Source: an uncultured Ruminococcus sp. (GTDB lineage: Bacteria; Bacillota; Clostridia; Oscillospirales; Ruminococcaceae). From it: DNA of 8,408 nucleotides. Each line of letters begins with the position of its first letter. Position 1 is the first letter of the stretch. The notes below the pieces were generated by a model. That model made no database searches and had not been told where the DNA came from. It saw only the letters and a program-made list of their open reading frames with translations. The stretch is taken from positions 1 to 8,408 of the forward strand of contig CALEJX010000133.1 in the NCBI GenBank assembly GCA_937898375.1, in the 5' to 3' direction. Both the position numbers and the translations under genes were made by a program. This document shows, one piece after another, positions 1-5,827 of this stretch.

Positions 1-1283
1 GCCATGATCGCAGGGTCAAGATGCAGCTTCTTGGCAGCCATTGGGAGCATACAGGCAATGAGCTCTGAAAGCACAACAGTTGCCATGATAGCCATACTTA
101 CCGTGAATGCAAGCTTGTAGCAGTCCACAGATGTGTCGCCGTGATACACTAAAATTATTCTTATAGCATTGACTATAGCGAGTATAACGCTGCAAATAAG
201 TGCAACTCTGAACTCTTTCCACATTACCCTGAAAAAGTCTTTCATTCTTATCTCGCCAAGTGCCATACCTCTTATTACAAGGGTAGAGGTCTGCGAACCG
301 CAGTTTCCACCCGTTCCGCTAAGCATGGACAGAAACGATACCAAAACAGGCACAGCCGCAAAAGCCGCCTGATATTTGTTTACGATAGCGCCCGTAAGAG
401 TAGCCGACAGCATAAGTATCAAAAGCCATGCGATCCTGTTTTTCGCATGAGTGAAAACAGAGGTCTTGAAATAAGAATCGTCACTGGGCGCAACGGCAGC
501 CATTTTCGAGAAGTCCTCGGTAGTTTCTTCCTCGATAACGTCCATAGCGTCGTCGAATGTAACGATACCCACCATGCGGTTTTCTCTGTCAACAACAGGC
601 AGGGATATAAAGTCATATTTTGAGAACATGGAAGCAACATACTCTTTATCCTCCAGAGTATCAACGGAAATAACGTTGTCCTCCATTATATCCTCTATTT
701 TATCGTCGTCATCGGCCGTTACGATATCAAGCAGAGAAAGCACGCCCACGAGCTTTCTGTTCTCAGTGACATAAAGCGTATTTACAGTTTCCTTGACCAT
801 TCCGACGTGTCTTATCCATTCCAAAGCTTCCTTTGCGGTGTAGCTTCTGTGAAGATAAACATACTCGGTGGTCATGATAGAGCCTGCACTGTCTTTTGGA
901 TATTTGAGTATCTGATTTATCTGCTTTCTCGTTTCAGCGTCAGCAGATTTGATTATCCTTGCAACAACATTTGCAGGCATTTCCTCGATGATATCTACCG
1001 TATCATCAAGATAAAGGTCGTCAACGATCTCCTGAAGCTCCTTATCAGTGAAAGCATTGATAAGCATCATTTGCGTATCGCTGTCCATATAAGCGAAAAC
1101 GTCAGCCGCAACGTCCTTGTTTAAAAGACGGAACAGCAGCGGAAGCTCATATTTCTCGACCTCGTGATCGTCATAAAACTGCTGCAAAAGAGCAGCCACA
1201 TCGGCTTCGTTCATATCCATAAATATTTCACGGATAGCCTTGTAGTTTCTTTTCTTCAACAGCTCCAATACTGTGTTAAACAT
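1..1283 (-). CDS. mgtE: Magnesium transporter MgtE (C-terminus cut by window edge)
   Basis: Encodes a Mg2+ channel of the inner membrane whose opening is gated by Mg2+ bound to its cytosolic domains. 427 codons are visible. Residues 1-125 form the acidic helical MgtE N domain. Residues about 134-195 and 197-258 are two CBS domains, the first starting at GSIMTTEY (134-141) and the second containing LPVVDRENRMVGIVTFDDA (228-246). The plug-helix region follows with EEETTED (251-257). The membrane part starts near 284 and contains the family pore signature GTGGNCGSQTSTLVIRGMALGEI (323-345), followed by two more helices (about 358-378 and 390-412). The window ends at LDPAIM, just before the last helices, which carry the family's conserved pore aspartate. 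The start ATG has AGGGGG 7 nt upstream. The gene is transcribed from its own consensus promoter through a long leader (see 1284-1544). The family call is firm; the missing end cannot be judged. Confidence 0.96.
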   Translation of the reverse strand, partial: MFNTVLELLKKRNYKAIREIFMDMNEADVAALLQQFYDDHEVEKYELPLLFRLLNKDVAADVFAYMDSDTQMMLINAFTDKELQEIVDDLYLDDTVDIIEEMPANVVARIIKSADAETRKQINQILKYPKDSAGSIMTTEYVYLHRSYTAKEALEWIRHVGMVKETVNTLYVTENRKLVGVLSLLDIVTADDDDKIEDIMEDNVISVDTLEDKEYVASMFSKYDFISLPVVDRENRMVGIVTFDDAMDVIEEETTEDFSKMAAVAPSDDSYFKTSVFTHAKNRIAWLLILMLSATLTGAIVNKYQAAFAAVPVLVSFLSMLSGTGGNCGSQTSTLVIRGMALGEIRMKDFFRVMWKEFRVALICSVILAIVNAIRIILVYHGDTSVDCYKLAFTVSMAIMATVVLSELIACMLPMAAKKLHLDPAIM

Positions 1284-1407
1284 AATATTTCCCCCTAACA
1301 GCAGCGGCAAAAAGCACAGCAGTACAAATAACTGTACTCATACCAACTCTGTACAAATATAAGGATCTACCAAAACACAGATCGTCCTATTCAATTTATA
1401 TTGATAT

Positions 1408-1488
1408 TTAGATCACAAAAAGGCTGCCACAAACGGGCGAGCCGCTCTGCAATCGAGGGGCGATCGTATTCTGACTGGCGTCGTCCAT
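1408..1488 (-). CDS. Possible 26-aa leader peptide upstream of mgtE
   Basis: A short ORF starting MDDASQNTIAPRLQSG and ending at TAA. Evidence for translation is the Shine-Dalgarno AAGGAG at 1503-1498, 9 nt before the ATG, which is as good as any in the window. It lies wholly inside the mgtE leader. It has two Asp directly after Met, Pro at 11 and 18, no membrane segment and no recognisable family. Codons 16-23 overlap a terminator-like hairpin, so a ribosome completing the ORF would cover it. Base composition is richer in G+C than the neighbouring genes (codons such as TCG, CCC, CGA), which suggests the RNA structure may matter more than the peptide. It could instead be a chance ORF in a structured RNA or in a degenerate intergenic repeat. 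Confidence 0.42.
   Translation of the reverse strand: MDDASQNTIAPRLQSGSPVCGSLFVI
1417..1443 (-). terminator. Terminator-like hairpin inside the mgtE leader
   Basis: On the minus strand GGCTCGCC (1443-1436), loop CGTTTGT, GGCAGCC (1428-1422) fold into a 7-bp GC-rich stem with one bulged C, followed at once by TTTTT (1421-1417). The T-tract exists only on the minus strand, so the element is oriented to stop transcription coming from the mgtE promoter. Its position inside the uORF and before mgtE makes it an attenuator candidate, not an end-of-gene terminator. The T-tract is short, so efficiency is uncertain. Confidence 0.5.
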
Positions 1489-1550
1489 TTGTACACACTC
1501 CTTAAAAATCATAATTTATGCACGATCTTACTATTCGCACACATACTATT

Positions 1551-1579
1551 ATTATACGCTTATCAATGATTTTTGTCAA
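1551..1579 (-). promoter_or_regulatory. Sigma-A promoter for mgtE
   Basis: Minus-strand -35 TTGACA (1579-1574), 17-nt spacer, -10 TATAAT (1556-1551): both hexamers match the consensus exactly. The start of transcription is expected near 1544. No other good promoter lies nearer to mgtE, so the long leader is probably part of the mRNA. Confidence 0.88.
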
Positions 1580-1648
1580 GAAACCGTTTCATATTATTTT
1601 ATGAACGTGCTGTAAATTCAGACAGCAAAACGAATTGTCTTTGCCCTC

Positions 1649-1677
1649 TTGCCAAATGGGGAGAAATAGGGTATAAT
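1649..1677 (+). promoter_or_regulatory. Sigma-A promoter for the antitoxin-ahcY unit
   Basis: -35 TTGCCA (1649-1654), 17-nt spacer, -10 TATAAT (1672-1677). Transcription would start near 1684, leaving a short leader before the ribosome site AGGAGG at 1694-1699. It diverges from the mgtE promoter, with about 70 bp between the two -35 boxes in which I see no further element. Confidence 0.8.
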
Positions 1678-1705
1678 ATAAAAAAGAGAAAACAGGAGGT
1701 AGGTT

Positions 1706-1891
1706 ATGGCTAAAACAATGACTATTGAAACCGCTGTGAAAAATGCTATAGCTTCGTCACGTATGGAGGGTTTTGTGCTGACTGACGATATTGAGAAGCT
1801 TATCTCTGATACTGCATATGGAAAGATAACATATGCTGAAGCTATTCGTATTTTGGATAAGAAATGGAATAGAGAACAGCCAACTGTCTGA
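1706..1891 (+). CDS. VbhA-like Fic antitoxin, no toxin partner in view
   Basis: A 61-residue protein with a strong ribosome site (AGGAGG, 6 nt before ATG). It resembles the antitoxin VbhA family: an N-terminal helix with S17-S-R-M-E21-G22, which fits the [S/T]xxxE[G/N] inhibitory motif of Fic antitoxins, then a short helical tail of the kind LTDDIEKLISDTAYGKITYAEA (25-46). In class I Fic modules the Glu of this helix points into the Fic active site and blocks productive ATP binding, stopping AMP transfer. No Fic core motif (HPFxxGNG) is seen in any frame of the window; the next gene is ahcY, 37 nt downstream with no terminator between, so the two are likely co-transcribed. It may neutralise a Fic protein encoded elsewhere, or be a relic. 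The family call rests on the motif and length; the partner is unknown. Confidence 0.75.
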   Translation: MAKTMTIETAVKNAIASSRMEGFVLTDDIEKLISDTAYGKITYAEAIRILDKKWNREQPTV

Positions 1892-1928
1892 TTTAATAAA
1901 GTAATAAAAACCGAAAGGAATTGATAAA

Positions 1929-3173
1929 ATGAGCGAAATAAGAGACGAAAGCTTGTGGGAAAGCGGTAAAAGAAAGATAGAATGGGTAAGGCAGAATATG
2001 TCACTGCTCAGAAGCGTTGAGGAAGATTTCAAGAGAGATCAGCCTTTTAAGGGTCTGAAAGTTGCACTTTCTATCCACCTTGAAGCTAAGACCGCTTATC
2101 TTTGCAAAGTTCTTGCAGCAGGCGGCGCTGAAATGTACATCACAGGAAGCAATCCGTTGTCTACGCAGGACGATGTTGCCGCAGGTCTTGTGCATGACGG
2201 GCTGAACGTTTTTGCATGGCACGGCGCAACTGACGAGGAGTATCACAGACATATCTCCGAGGTAGTCAAGGTAGGTCCGAACATCATAATCGATGACGGC
2301 GGCGACCTTGTAAACCTTATCCACAACGAATATCCTGAGCTTATCCCGAATGTTATCGGCGGCTGTGAGGAGACTACTACAGGCATTATCCGCCTTATCG
2401 CAATGAACAAGGACGGTCAGCTCAAATTCCCTATGATGCTTGTAAACAACGCAAAGTGCAAGTATCTTTTCGATAACAGATACGGCACAGGTCAGTCTGT
2501 ATGGGACGGCATAAACAGAACAACTAACCTTATCGTTGCAGGCAAGAACGTTGTTGTTGCAGGCTATGGCTGGTGCGGTAAGGGCGTTGCAATGAGAGCA
2601 AAGGGTCTTGGCGCAAGCGTTATCGTCTGCGAAGTCGACCCTATCAAGGCTATGGAAGCTGTTATGGACGGCTTCAAGGTAATGAAAATGGTTGACGCCG
2701 CAAAGGTGGGCGACTTCTTCGTTACTGTAACAGGCTGTAAGGACGTTATCACTGAAAAAGCTTTCATGAACATGAAAGACGGCGCTATTCTCTGTAATGC
2801 AGGTCACTTTGACTGCGAGGTAGACGTAGCAGGTCTTAAAAAGCTGGCTGTTGAAAGCAAGCTTGCAAGAAACAATATCGACGGCTATAAGCTTCCAAAC
2901 GGCAACTGGCTGTATGTTATCGGCGAGGGCAGACTTGTAAACCTTGCCGCAGGCGATGGTCACCCTGCCGAAATAATGGATATGTCCTTTGCTATCCAAG
3001 CCCTTTCTGCGGCTTATCTTGTTAAAAACAAAGACAAGCTTACAGATAAGATAGTTTACGTTCCTGATGAGATAGACAAGGAAGTTGCAAACAGAAAGCT
3101 TAAATTCTGGAAGCTTGAGATAGATAAGCTCACACCTGAGCAGGAAAAATATCTTAACAGCTGGCAGGTATAA
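1929..3173 (+). CDS. ahcY: S-adenosylhomocysteine hydrolase, short (archaeal/Thermotoga-like) form
   Basis: A 414-aa cytosolic NAD-dependent enzyme that splits S-adenosylhomocysteine into adenosine and homocysteine, removing the inhibitory product of SAM methylation. Residues that match the family: H50 in SIHLEAKTAYL, GSNPLSTQDDVAA (73-85), DDGGDL (122-127), EETTTG (147-152), K178/D182/N183 in KYLFDNRYGTGQS, the NAD glycine loop GYGWCGKG (212-219), CNAGHFD (289-295, with N290 and H293) and GDGHPAEIMDMSF (342-354). It lacks the roughly 40-residue insertion of the proteobacterial and eukaryotic enzymes, and the KYLFDNRYGTGQS and STQDD wording is that of the short lineage. Some short-form relatives are reported to prefer S-inosylhomocysteine, so the exact substrate is not settled by sequence. 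Ribosome site AAAGGA lies 9 nt before ATG. It is probably co-transcribed with the antitoxin gene ahead and ends at a clear terminator. Confidence 0.95.
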   Translation: MSEIRDESLWESGKRKIEWVRQNMSLLRSVEEDFKRDQPFKGLKVALSIHLEAKTAYLCKVLAAGGAEMYITGSNPLSTQDDVAAGLVHDGLNVFAWHGATDEEYHRHISEVVKVGPNIIIDDGGDLVNLIHNEYPELIPNVIGGCEETTTGIIRLIAMNKDGQLKFPMMLVNNAKCKYLFDNRYGTGQSVWDGINRTTNLIVAGKNVVVAGYGWCGKGVAMRAKGLGASVIVCEVDPIKAMEAVMDGFKVMKMVDAAKVGDFFVTVTGCKDVITEKAFMNMKDGAILCNAGHFDCEVDVAGLKKLAVESKLARNNIDGYKLPNGNWLYVIGEGRLVNLAAGDGHPAEIMDMSFAIQALSAAYLVKNKDKLTDKIVYVPDEIDKEVANRKLKFWKLEIDKLTPEQEKYLNSWQV

Positions 3174-3193
3174 AATATCATATGAGCACAATA

Positions 3194-3224
3194 AAACGGA
3201 CAATATAAGCTGTCCGTTTTTTTT
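3194..3224 (+). terminator. Intrinsic terminator of the antitoxin-ahcY unit
   Basis: ACGGACA (3196-3202), 8-nt loop, TGTCCGT (3211-3217) followed by seven more T. It starts about 20 nt after the ahcY stop and separates ahcY from the next membrane protein gene. Confidence 0.9.
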
Positions 3225-3322
3225 ATGTTAATTTGCCATAAATTTATTTTGTCACCATGGTTTTAAATCGTGTATTTCTGTGCATTTTATTATTAGACGA
3301 TAAAAAACAGGGCGGTGAGAAT

Positions 3323-3769
3323 GTGGCGGCAAAGATGTACAAAATACTTACGCTTTTTTCGGTGGGTGCAATATGCTATGGCTTTATGGAAATACTTAAC
3401 AGAGGATATTCTCATATCACAATGGGTGTACTTGGAGGAGCTTCAATGCTCGTTATCCATACCATGAACGGCGAGCGCAGGCGAGGGGTGAGCCTGCTGT
3501 CTGTGCTTGCAGTGTCGGCGGCATTTATCACTGCCATAGAATTTCTTGCAGGGGAGTATCTCAACCGCTATCTTGGCATGGGCATATGGAGCTACAAGGA
3601 AGTGCCGCTGAATTTTGACGGGCAGATATGCCTGCCCTTTGCTTTTCTGTGGTTCGGGCTATCCTATATCGGCGTACTTGCAGACAATTTTATACGCAAG
3701 CATATTTTCAAAGAACACCCTGTGGCTGTTAGCCGCAAAAAGGAAAAAACACCTGCGGCAGTGGGATAA
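3323..3769 (+). CDS. Small membrane protein, CmpB-like putative ABC transporter permease family
   Basis: A 148-aa integral membrane protein with four likely helices (about 6-25, 31-48, 56-80 and 102-124) and a basic, presumably cytosolic tail RKKEKTPAA. The segment EFLAGEYL...GMGIWSYKEVPLNFDGQICL (73-104) resembles the signature of the CmpB-like family (putative ABC-transporter type IV, PF06541 type), where W-x-Y...P-x-N...G-x-I-C-L precedes the last helix. The transported substrate, if any, is unknown for this family. I chose the GTG start because GGCGG(TGAG) at 3311-3319 gives a 7-nt spacing to it. The in-frame ATG at 3257 would add 22 residues but has no ribosome site, and the ATG at 3335 is too far from the GGCGG. 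No strong promoter is visible, so it may depend on a weak one between 3225 and 3320. Family call moderate. Confidence 0.65.
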   Translation: MAAKMYKILTLFSVGAICYGFMEILNRGYSHITMGVLGGASMLVIHTMNGERRRGVSLLSVLAVSAAFITAIEFLAGEYLNRYLGMGIWSYKEVPLNFDGQICLPFAFLWFGLSYIGVLADNFIRKHIFKEHPVAVSRKKEKTPAAVG

Positions 3770-3770
3770 T

Positions 3771-3898
3771 AGTACAATTTTTTGTACTGATTGGTATGTA
3801 TAAAACTATAATTGGCGGGCGACCTCAGGTCGCCCCTATGCAAAATTGTAAATGTAGGGAAGCAGCGCAATTTCTGCTTTGCAGAAATGCGACGTCCC
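3771..3898. repeat. Hairpin-rich intergenic element
   Basis: Three inverted repeats follow each other in noncoding DNA: AGTACAA-TTTT-TTGTACT (3771-3788, 7 bp), GGGCGACC-TCA-GGTCGCCC (3817-3835, 8 bp, GC-rich) and ATTTCTGC-TTT-GCAGAAAT (3870-3888, 8 bp), the last within an imperfect longer stem closed by GGGA (3858-3861) and TCCC (3895-3898). None is followed by a T-tract on either strand, so they are not ordinary terminators. Short GC-rich palindromes of this kind near gene ends recall dispersed intergenic repeats of Ruminococcus-type genomes. Only a single copy is visible here, so repeat status is inference. Confidence 0.45.
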
Positions 3899-3959
3899 GC
3901 TCGTTTTGGTCTTTTCAACATCTCAACATTTTGTCATTCACCAACGCATACAAAAGCAA

Positions 3960-3997
3960 ACGGACTGTCTATCCAACGATAAACAGTCCGTATTTTT
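3960..3997. terminator. Shared terminator between convergent units
   Basis: ACGGACTGT (3960-3968), 14-nt loop, ACAGTCCGT (3983-3991): a 9-bp perfect stem. On the plus strand it is followed by ATTTTT; on the minus strand by TTTGCTTTTG. It sits 8 nt beyond the stop of the minus-strand mannanase gene and is the first terminator-like structure after the plus-strand membrane protein gene, so it probably serves both, better for the plus direction. Confidence 0.75.
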
Positions 3998-4004
3998 GTA
4001 CATA

Positions 4005-4973
4005 TTAATCTTTTGTGTACCACTTTTTCAGCACTTCTTCGCCAAGCTTGCCGTAAACTGTGAAGTCACGGTTTTCCTTAGCTTTCTCTATTGGCGGCAG
4101 GATAGCTTTCCAATCCCACCAGAAGTAGCCGCAGAACCAATCCAGCTCCCAAGTCGATTCCATTGCAGTATCATAGAAATCTGCCTGCTCCTGCTCGTCA
4201 AGTGGCTTGTCGAGCCTGTCATGGAAATCCCAAGGGTACTGTGTACAGCCCTCTTCGTTTCGCACGCCTATCTCAGCGAACATTATAGGCTTGTTGAAAT
4301 GCTTGTGAGCCTTTTCAAGTGAGCTGACAACTTCATGCCAACGGCTGAGCATATGCTCCTTACTTCTGTTCACGCCGTCTGTAACTGGGTAGTAGCCTGA
4401 GATACCGATTATATCCACATCGCTGAGCCAATCAAAACGCTGTTCGTCGCCGTGGTTGATGTTGTGCATAACGATACCATTATAGACCTCTCTCACCTGT
4501 GTGATAAGCTTTCTGCATCTGTCGGATTGCTTGTCCATTCCTGCCATTTCACAGCCTGTGCAGAGCATTTCACAGCCGAGTTTTTCTGCAAGCTTCGCAT
4601 AGTGGAGCATGAAAGCCGTGTATGATCTGAACCACTTGTCCCAGTATTCAGGGTTCTCAGGCGGGAAGTCTATCCTAGCACGCCATGAATGGTCAAGGCA
4701 ATCCACCATTGGTTTAAGGCAGACCTTAAGACCTAGTGACTTTGCTTTCCTTACGGCGCAGGCAATGTCCTCGTCTGATTGTGTCCTCTCATAATCGCCG
4801 AAAACTCTTGTGCTTGCAAAGCTCTCCTGCCATGCGTTTGCAGGAATACATATCCAGTTCAAGCCGTTTGAGGCAAGCCTCTCCATTGACTTTTCAGCCG
4901 CTTCCGTCTGAAAATCACCTCTCTTGGAGAAAAATCCCCAAGTATATCCTTTGCAGAAAATATCTTTGTTCAT
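4005..4973 (-). CDS. GH113-like beta-mannanase, intracellular
   Basis: A 322-aa (beta/alpha)8-type glycosidase without a signal peptide or membrane segment, so it should act in the cytosol. The order of motifs fits family GH113 (endo-beta-1,4-mannanase): KVCLKPMVDC...W97 (strand 3 region), FMLHYAKLAEKLGCEMLCTGCEMAG with E142 as the likely acid/base, WLSDVDIIGISGYYPVTDG (182-200), KPIMFAEIGVRNEEG with E234 as the likely nucleophile, then YPWDFHD and Q-x-x-x-F-Y-x-T-A-M, and WFCGYFWWDW (279-288) near the end. Family members hydrolyse beta-1,4-mannosidic bonds in manno-oligosaccharides; an intracellular form would finish oligosaccharides taken up from outside. It starts 3 nt after the rlmA stop, with its ribosome site GAGAGG (4989-4984) inside the rlmA end, so translation is probably coupled. 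No mannan transport or phosphorylase genes lie in the window. Substrate within GH113 is inferred. Confidence 0.75.
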   Translation of the reverse strand: MNKDIFCKGYTWGFFSKRGDFQTEAAEKSMERLASNGLNWICIPANAWQESFASTRVFGDYERTQSDEDIACAVRKAKSLGLKVCLKPMVDCLDHSWRARIDFPPENPEYWDKWFRSYTAFMLHYAKLAEKLGCEMLCTGCEMAGMDKQSDRCRKLITQVREVYNGIVMHNINHGDEQRFDWLSDVDIIGISGYYPVTDGVNRSKEHMLSRWHEVVSSLEKAHKHFNKPIMFAEIGVRNEEGCTQYPWDFHDRLDKPLDEQEQADFYDTAMESTWELDWFCGYFWWDWKAILPPIEKAKENRDFTVYGKLGEEVLKKWYTKD

Positions 4974-4976
4974 GTA

Positions 4977-5810
4977 TCAAAAACCTCTCTTTTTTGTGAA
5001 TGTCCTGATAGAAAAGCCGCAGGTAAGCTCAAGCCTGTCCACTTTTTTCAGCTTTTCCACCGCCTCGGCAGACGTTTTGTAGTAATATGGAGTCATGGTG
5101 AAAAGATTGAAAATATCCTCCTGACTTTCAAGCACAACAGGGTATTCAAAAATTATCTCCTCAGACTCGTCAAATTTATTAAGTCCGTATACATTTGGCT
5201 TGTTTTCGTAAGGCTTCTCATAAAGAACCTCTTTAAGTTCAAACAGGTGTCTTGGCGACGGAGAAACTACCACAAGCTTTCCGCCCTCTTTCAGCACTCT
5301 TGCATATTCGTCGTTTGAAACAGGTGCAAATGTGCATACGATAAGGTCGGCGAACTTGTCTATGAACGGAAGCTGAAACGATGAAGCCACCGCAAATTCA
5401 CAGTTTGTGATGTTCTCGCAGTGTACCCTTGTCATGCAGTGTGCAACTGCCGCCTTTGAGATATCAATGCCGTAAAACTTCGCCTGTGGCAAAGCCTTGG
5501 CATAGTTCACAGTGTAAAAACCCTCGCCGCAGCCGCTGTCGATGATATAAGGCTGTTTTGCATTTTCAAGCAGACCACCCATTACCTCAGCCGTTTTCTT
5601 CGCAAGGGGCAGATAGTAGTCACGGTCGAGAAAATCCGTCCTCGCCTTTACCATTTCCGCATTATCTCCTGCGTTCTTAGGGTTTCTGCCCTTTGTGGTA
5701 AGCAGATTTACATATCCTTTTCTCGCTATATCAAAGCTGTGACCATTCTGGCAGTGCCATACATTGTCAAGCTTTCTGAGCCGCTTTTTGCATATCGGAC
5801 AAACATACAT
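4977..5810 (-). CDS. rlmA: 23S rRNA (guanine-N1)-methyltransferase, RlmA family
   Basis: A 277-aa SAM-dependent methylase that modifies a guanine in the hairpin-35 loop of 23S rRNA. The N-terminal zinc finger is complete: C4-x-x-C7 and C20-x-x-x-H24, followed by the family phrase SFDIARKGYVNLL (25-37). The Rossmann SAM site is DSGCGEG (91-97), with the acidic ribose-binding end of strand 2 in YGIDIS (113-118) and a later CTFAPV and SPSPRHLFELKEVLY typical of RlmA. Gram-negative RlmA(I) acts on G745 and the Gram-positive TlrB/RlmA(II) branch on G748; in a Firmicute the latter is more likely, but sequence alone does not prove it. The start is fixed by AGGGTGAT (5823-5816), 5 nt before ATG. First gene of a two-gene unit with the mannanase; divergent from alaS. 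Confidence 0.92.
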   Translation of the reverse strand: MYVCPICKKRLRKLDNVWHCQNGHSFDIARKGYVNLLTTKGRNPKNAGDNAEMVKARTDFLDRDYYLPLAKKTAEVMGGLLENAKQPYIIDSGCGEGFYTVNYAKALPQAKFYGIDISKAAVAHCMTRVHCENITNCEFAVASSFQLPFIDKFADLIVCTFAPVSNDEYARVLKEGGKLVVVSPSPRHLFELKEVLYEKPYENKPNVYGLNKFDESEEIIFEYPVVLESQEDIFNLFTMTPYYYKTSAEAVEKLKKVDRLELTCGFSIRTFTKKRGF

Positions 5811-5827
5811 ATAAAATCACCCTGAAC

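Larger units (their letters stand above)
1284..1544 (-). promoter_or_regulatory. Long structured mgtE 5' leader, candidate attenuator
   Basis: About 260 nt separate the predicted transcription start (near 1544) from the mgtE ATG. In transcript order it contains: a Shine-Dalgarno and 26-codon ORF (1488-1408); a small hairpin CGATCG-CCCCT-CGATTG (about 1467-1451); a GC-rich terminator-like hairpin with T-tract (1443-1417); and a second hairpin AGTACA-N6-TGTACT (1338-1321). The octamer GTACAAAT just 5' of and overlapping the uORF start (1494-1487) is the exact complement of ATTTGTAC, which occurs twice further down (1358-1351 and 1329-1322), so alternative long-range pairings are possible. mgtE in Gram-positives is often controlled by an M-box Mg2+ riboswitch; I do not see the M-box conserved elements here. 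That it regulates is inferred from layout only. Confidence 0.5.

Noticed and set aside
807..1124. 105-codon open frame on the plus strand within mgtE
   Set aside because: It is antisense to the CBS and N domains of MgtE, which are clearly coding on the minus strand.
1408..1488. uORF as a secreted or toxic small peptide
   Set aside because: No hydrophobic segment or signal-like N-terminus; the position in the mgtE leader fits a regulatory ORF better.
1284..1544. M-box (ykoK) Mg2+ riboswitch or yybP-ykoY Mn2+ riboswitch upstream of mgtE
   Set aside because: I looked for their conserved core segments on the minus strand and did not find them; a covariance search could still detect a divergent form.
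1618..2032. Minus-strand open frames across the antitoxin gene
   Set aside because: Overlap a plus-strand gene with strong promoter and ribosome site; their translations are low-complexity Phe/Ser/Leu-rich.
2001..3203. 400-codon open frame antisense to ahcY
   Set aside because: The opposite strand encodes an unmistakable S-adenosylhomocysteine hydrolase with its own ribosome site and terminator; the antisense frame is Cys/Val-rich with no family resemblance and is a by-product of codon bias.
3257..3322. N-terminal 22-residue extension of the CmpB-like protein from ATG 3257
   Set aside because: No Shine-Dalgarno precedes 3257, whereas GTG 3323 has one at ideal spacing, and the extension does not look like part of the family.
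3879..4322. 147-codon plus-strand frame running from the intergenic repeat into the mannanase gene
   Set aside because: It crosses a terminator hairpin and then reads antisense through the GH113-like gene; no ribosome site.
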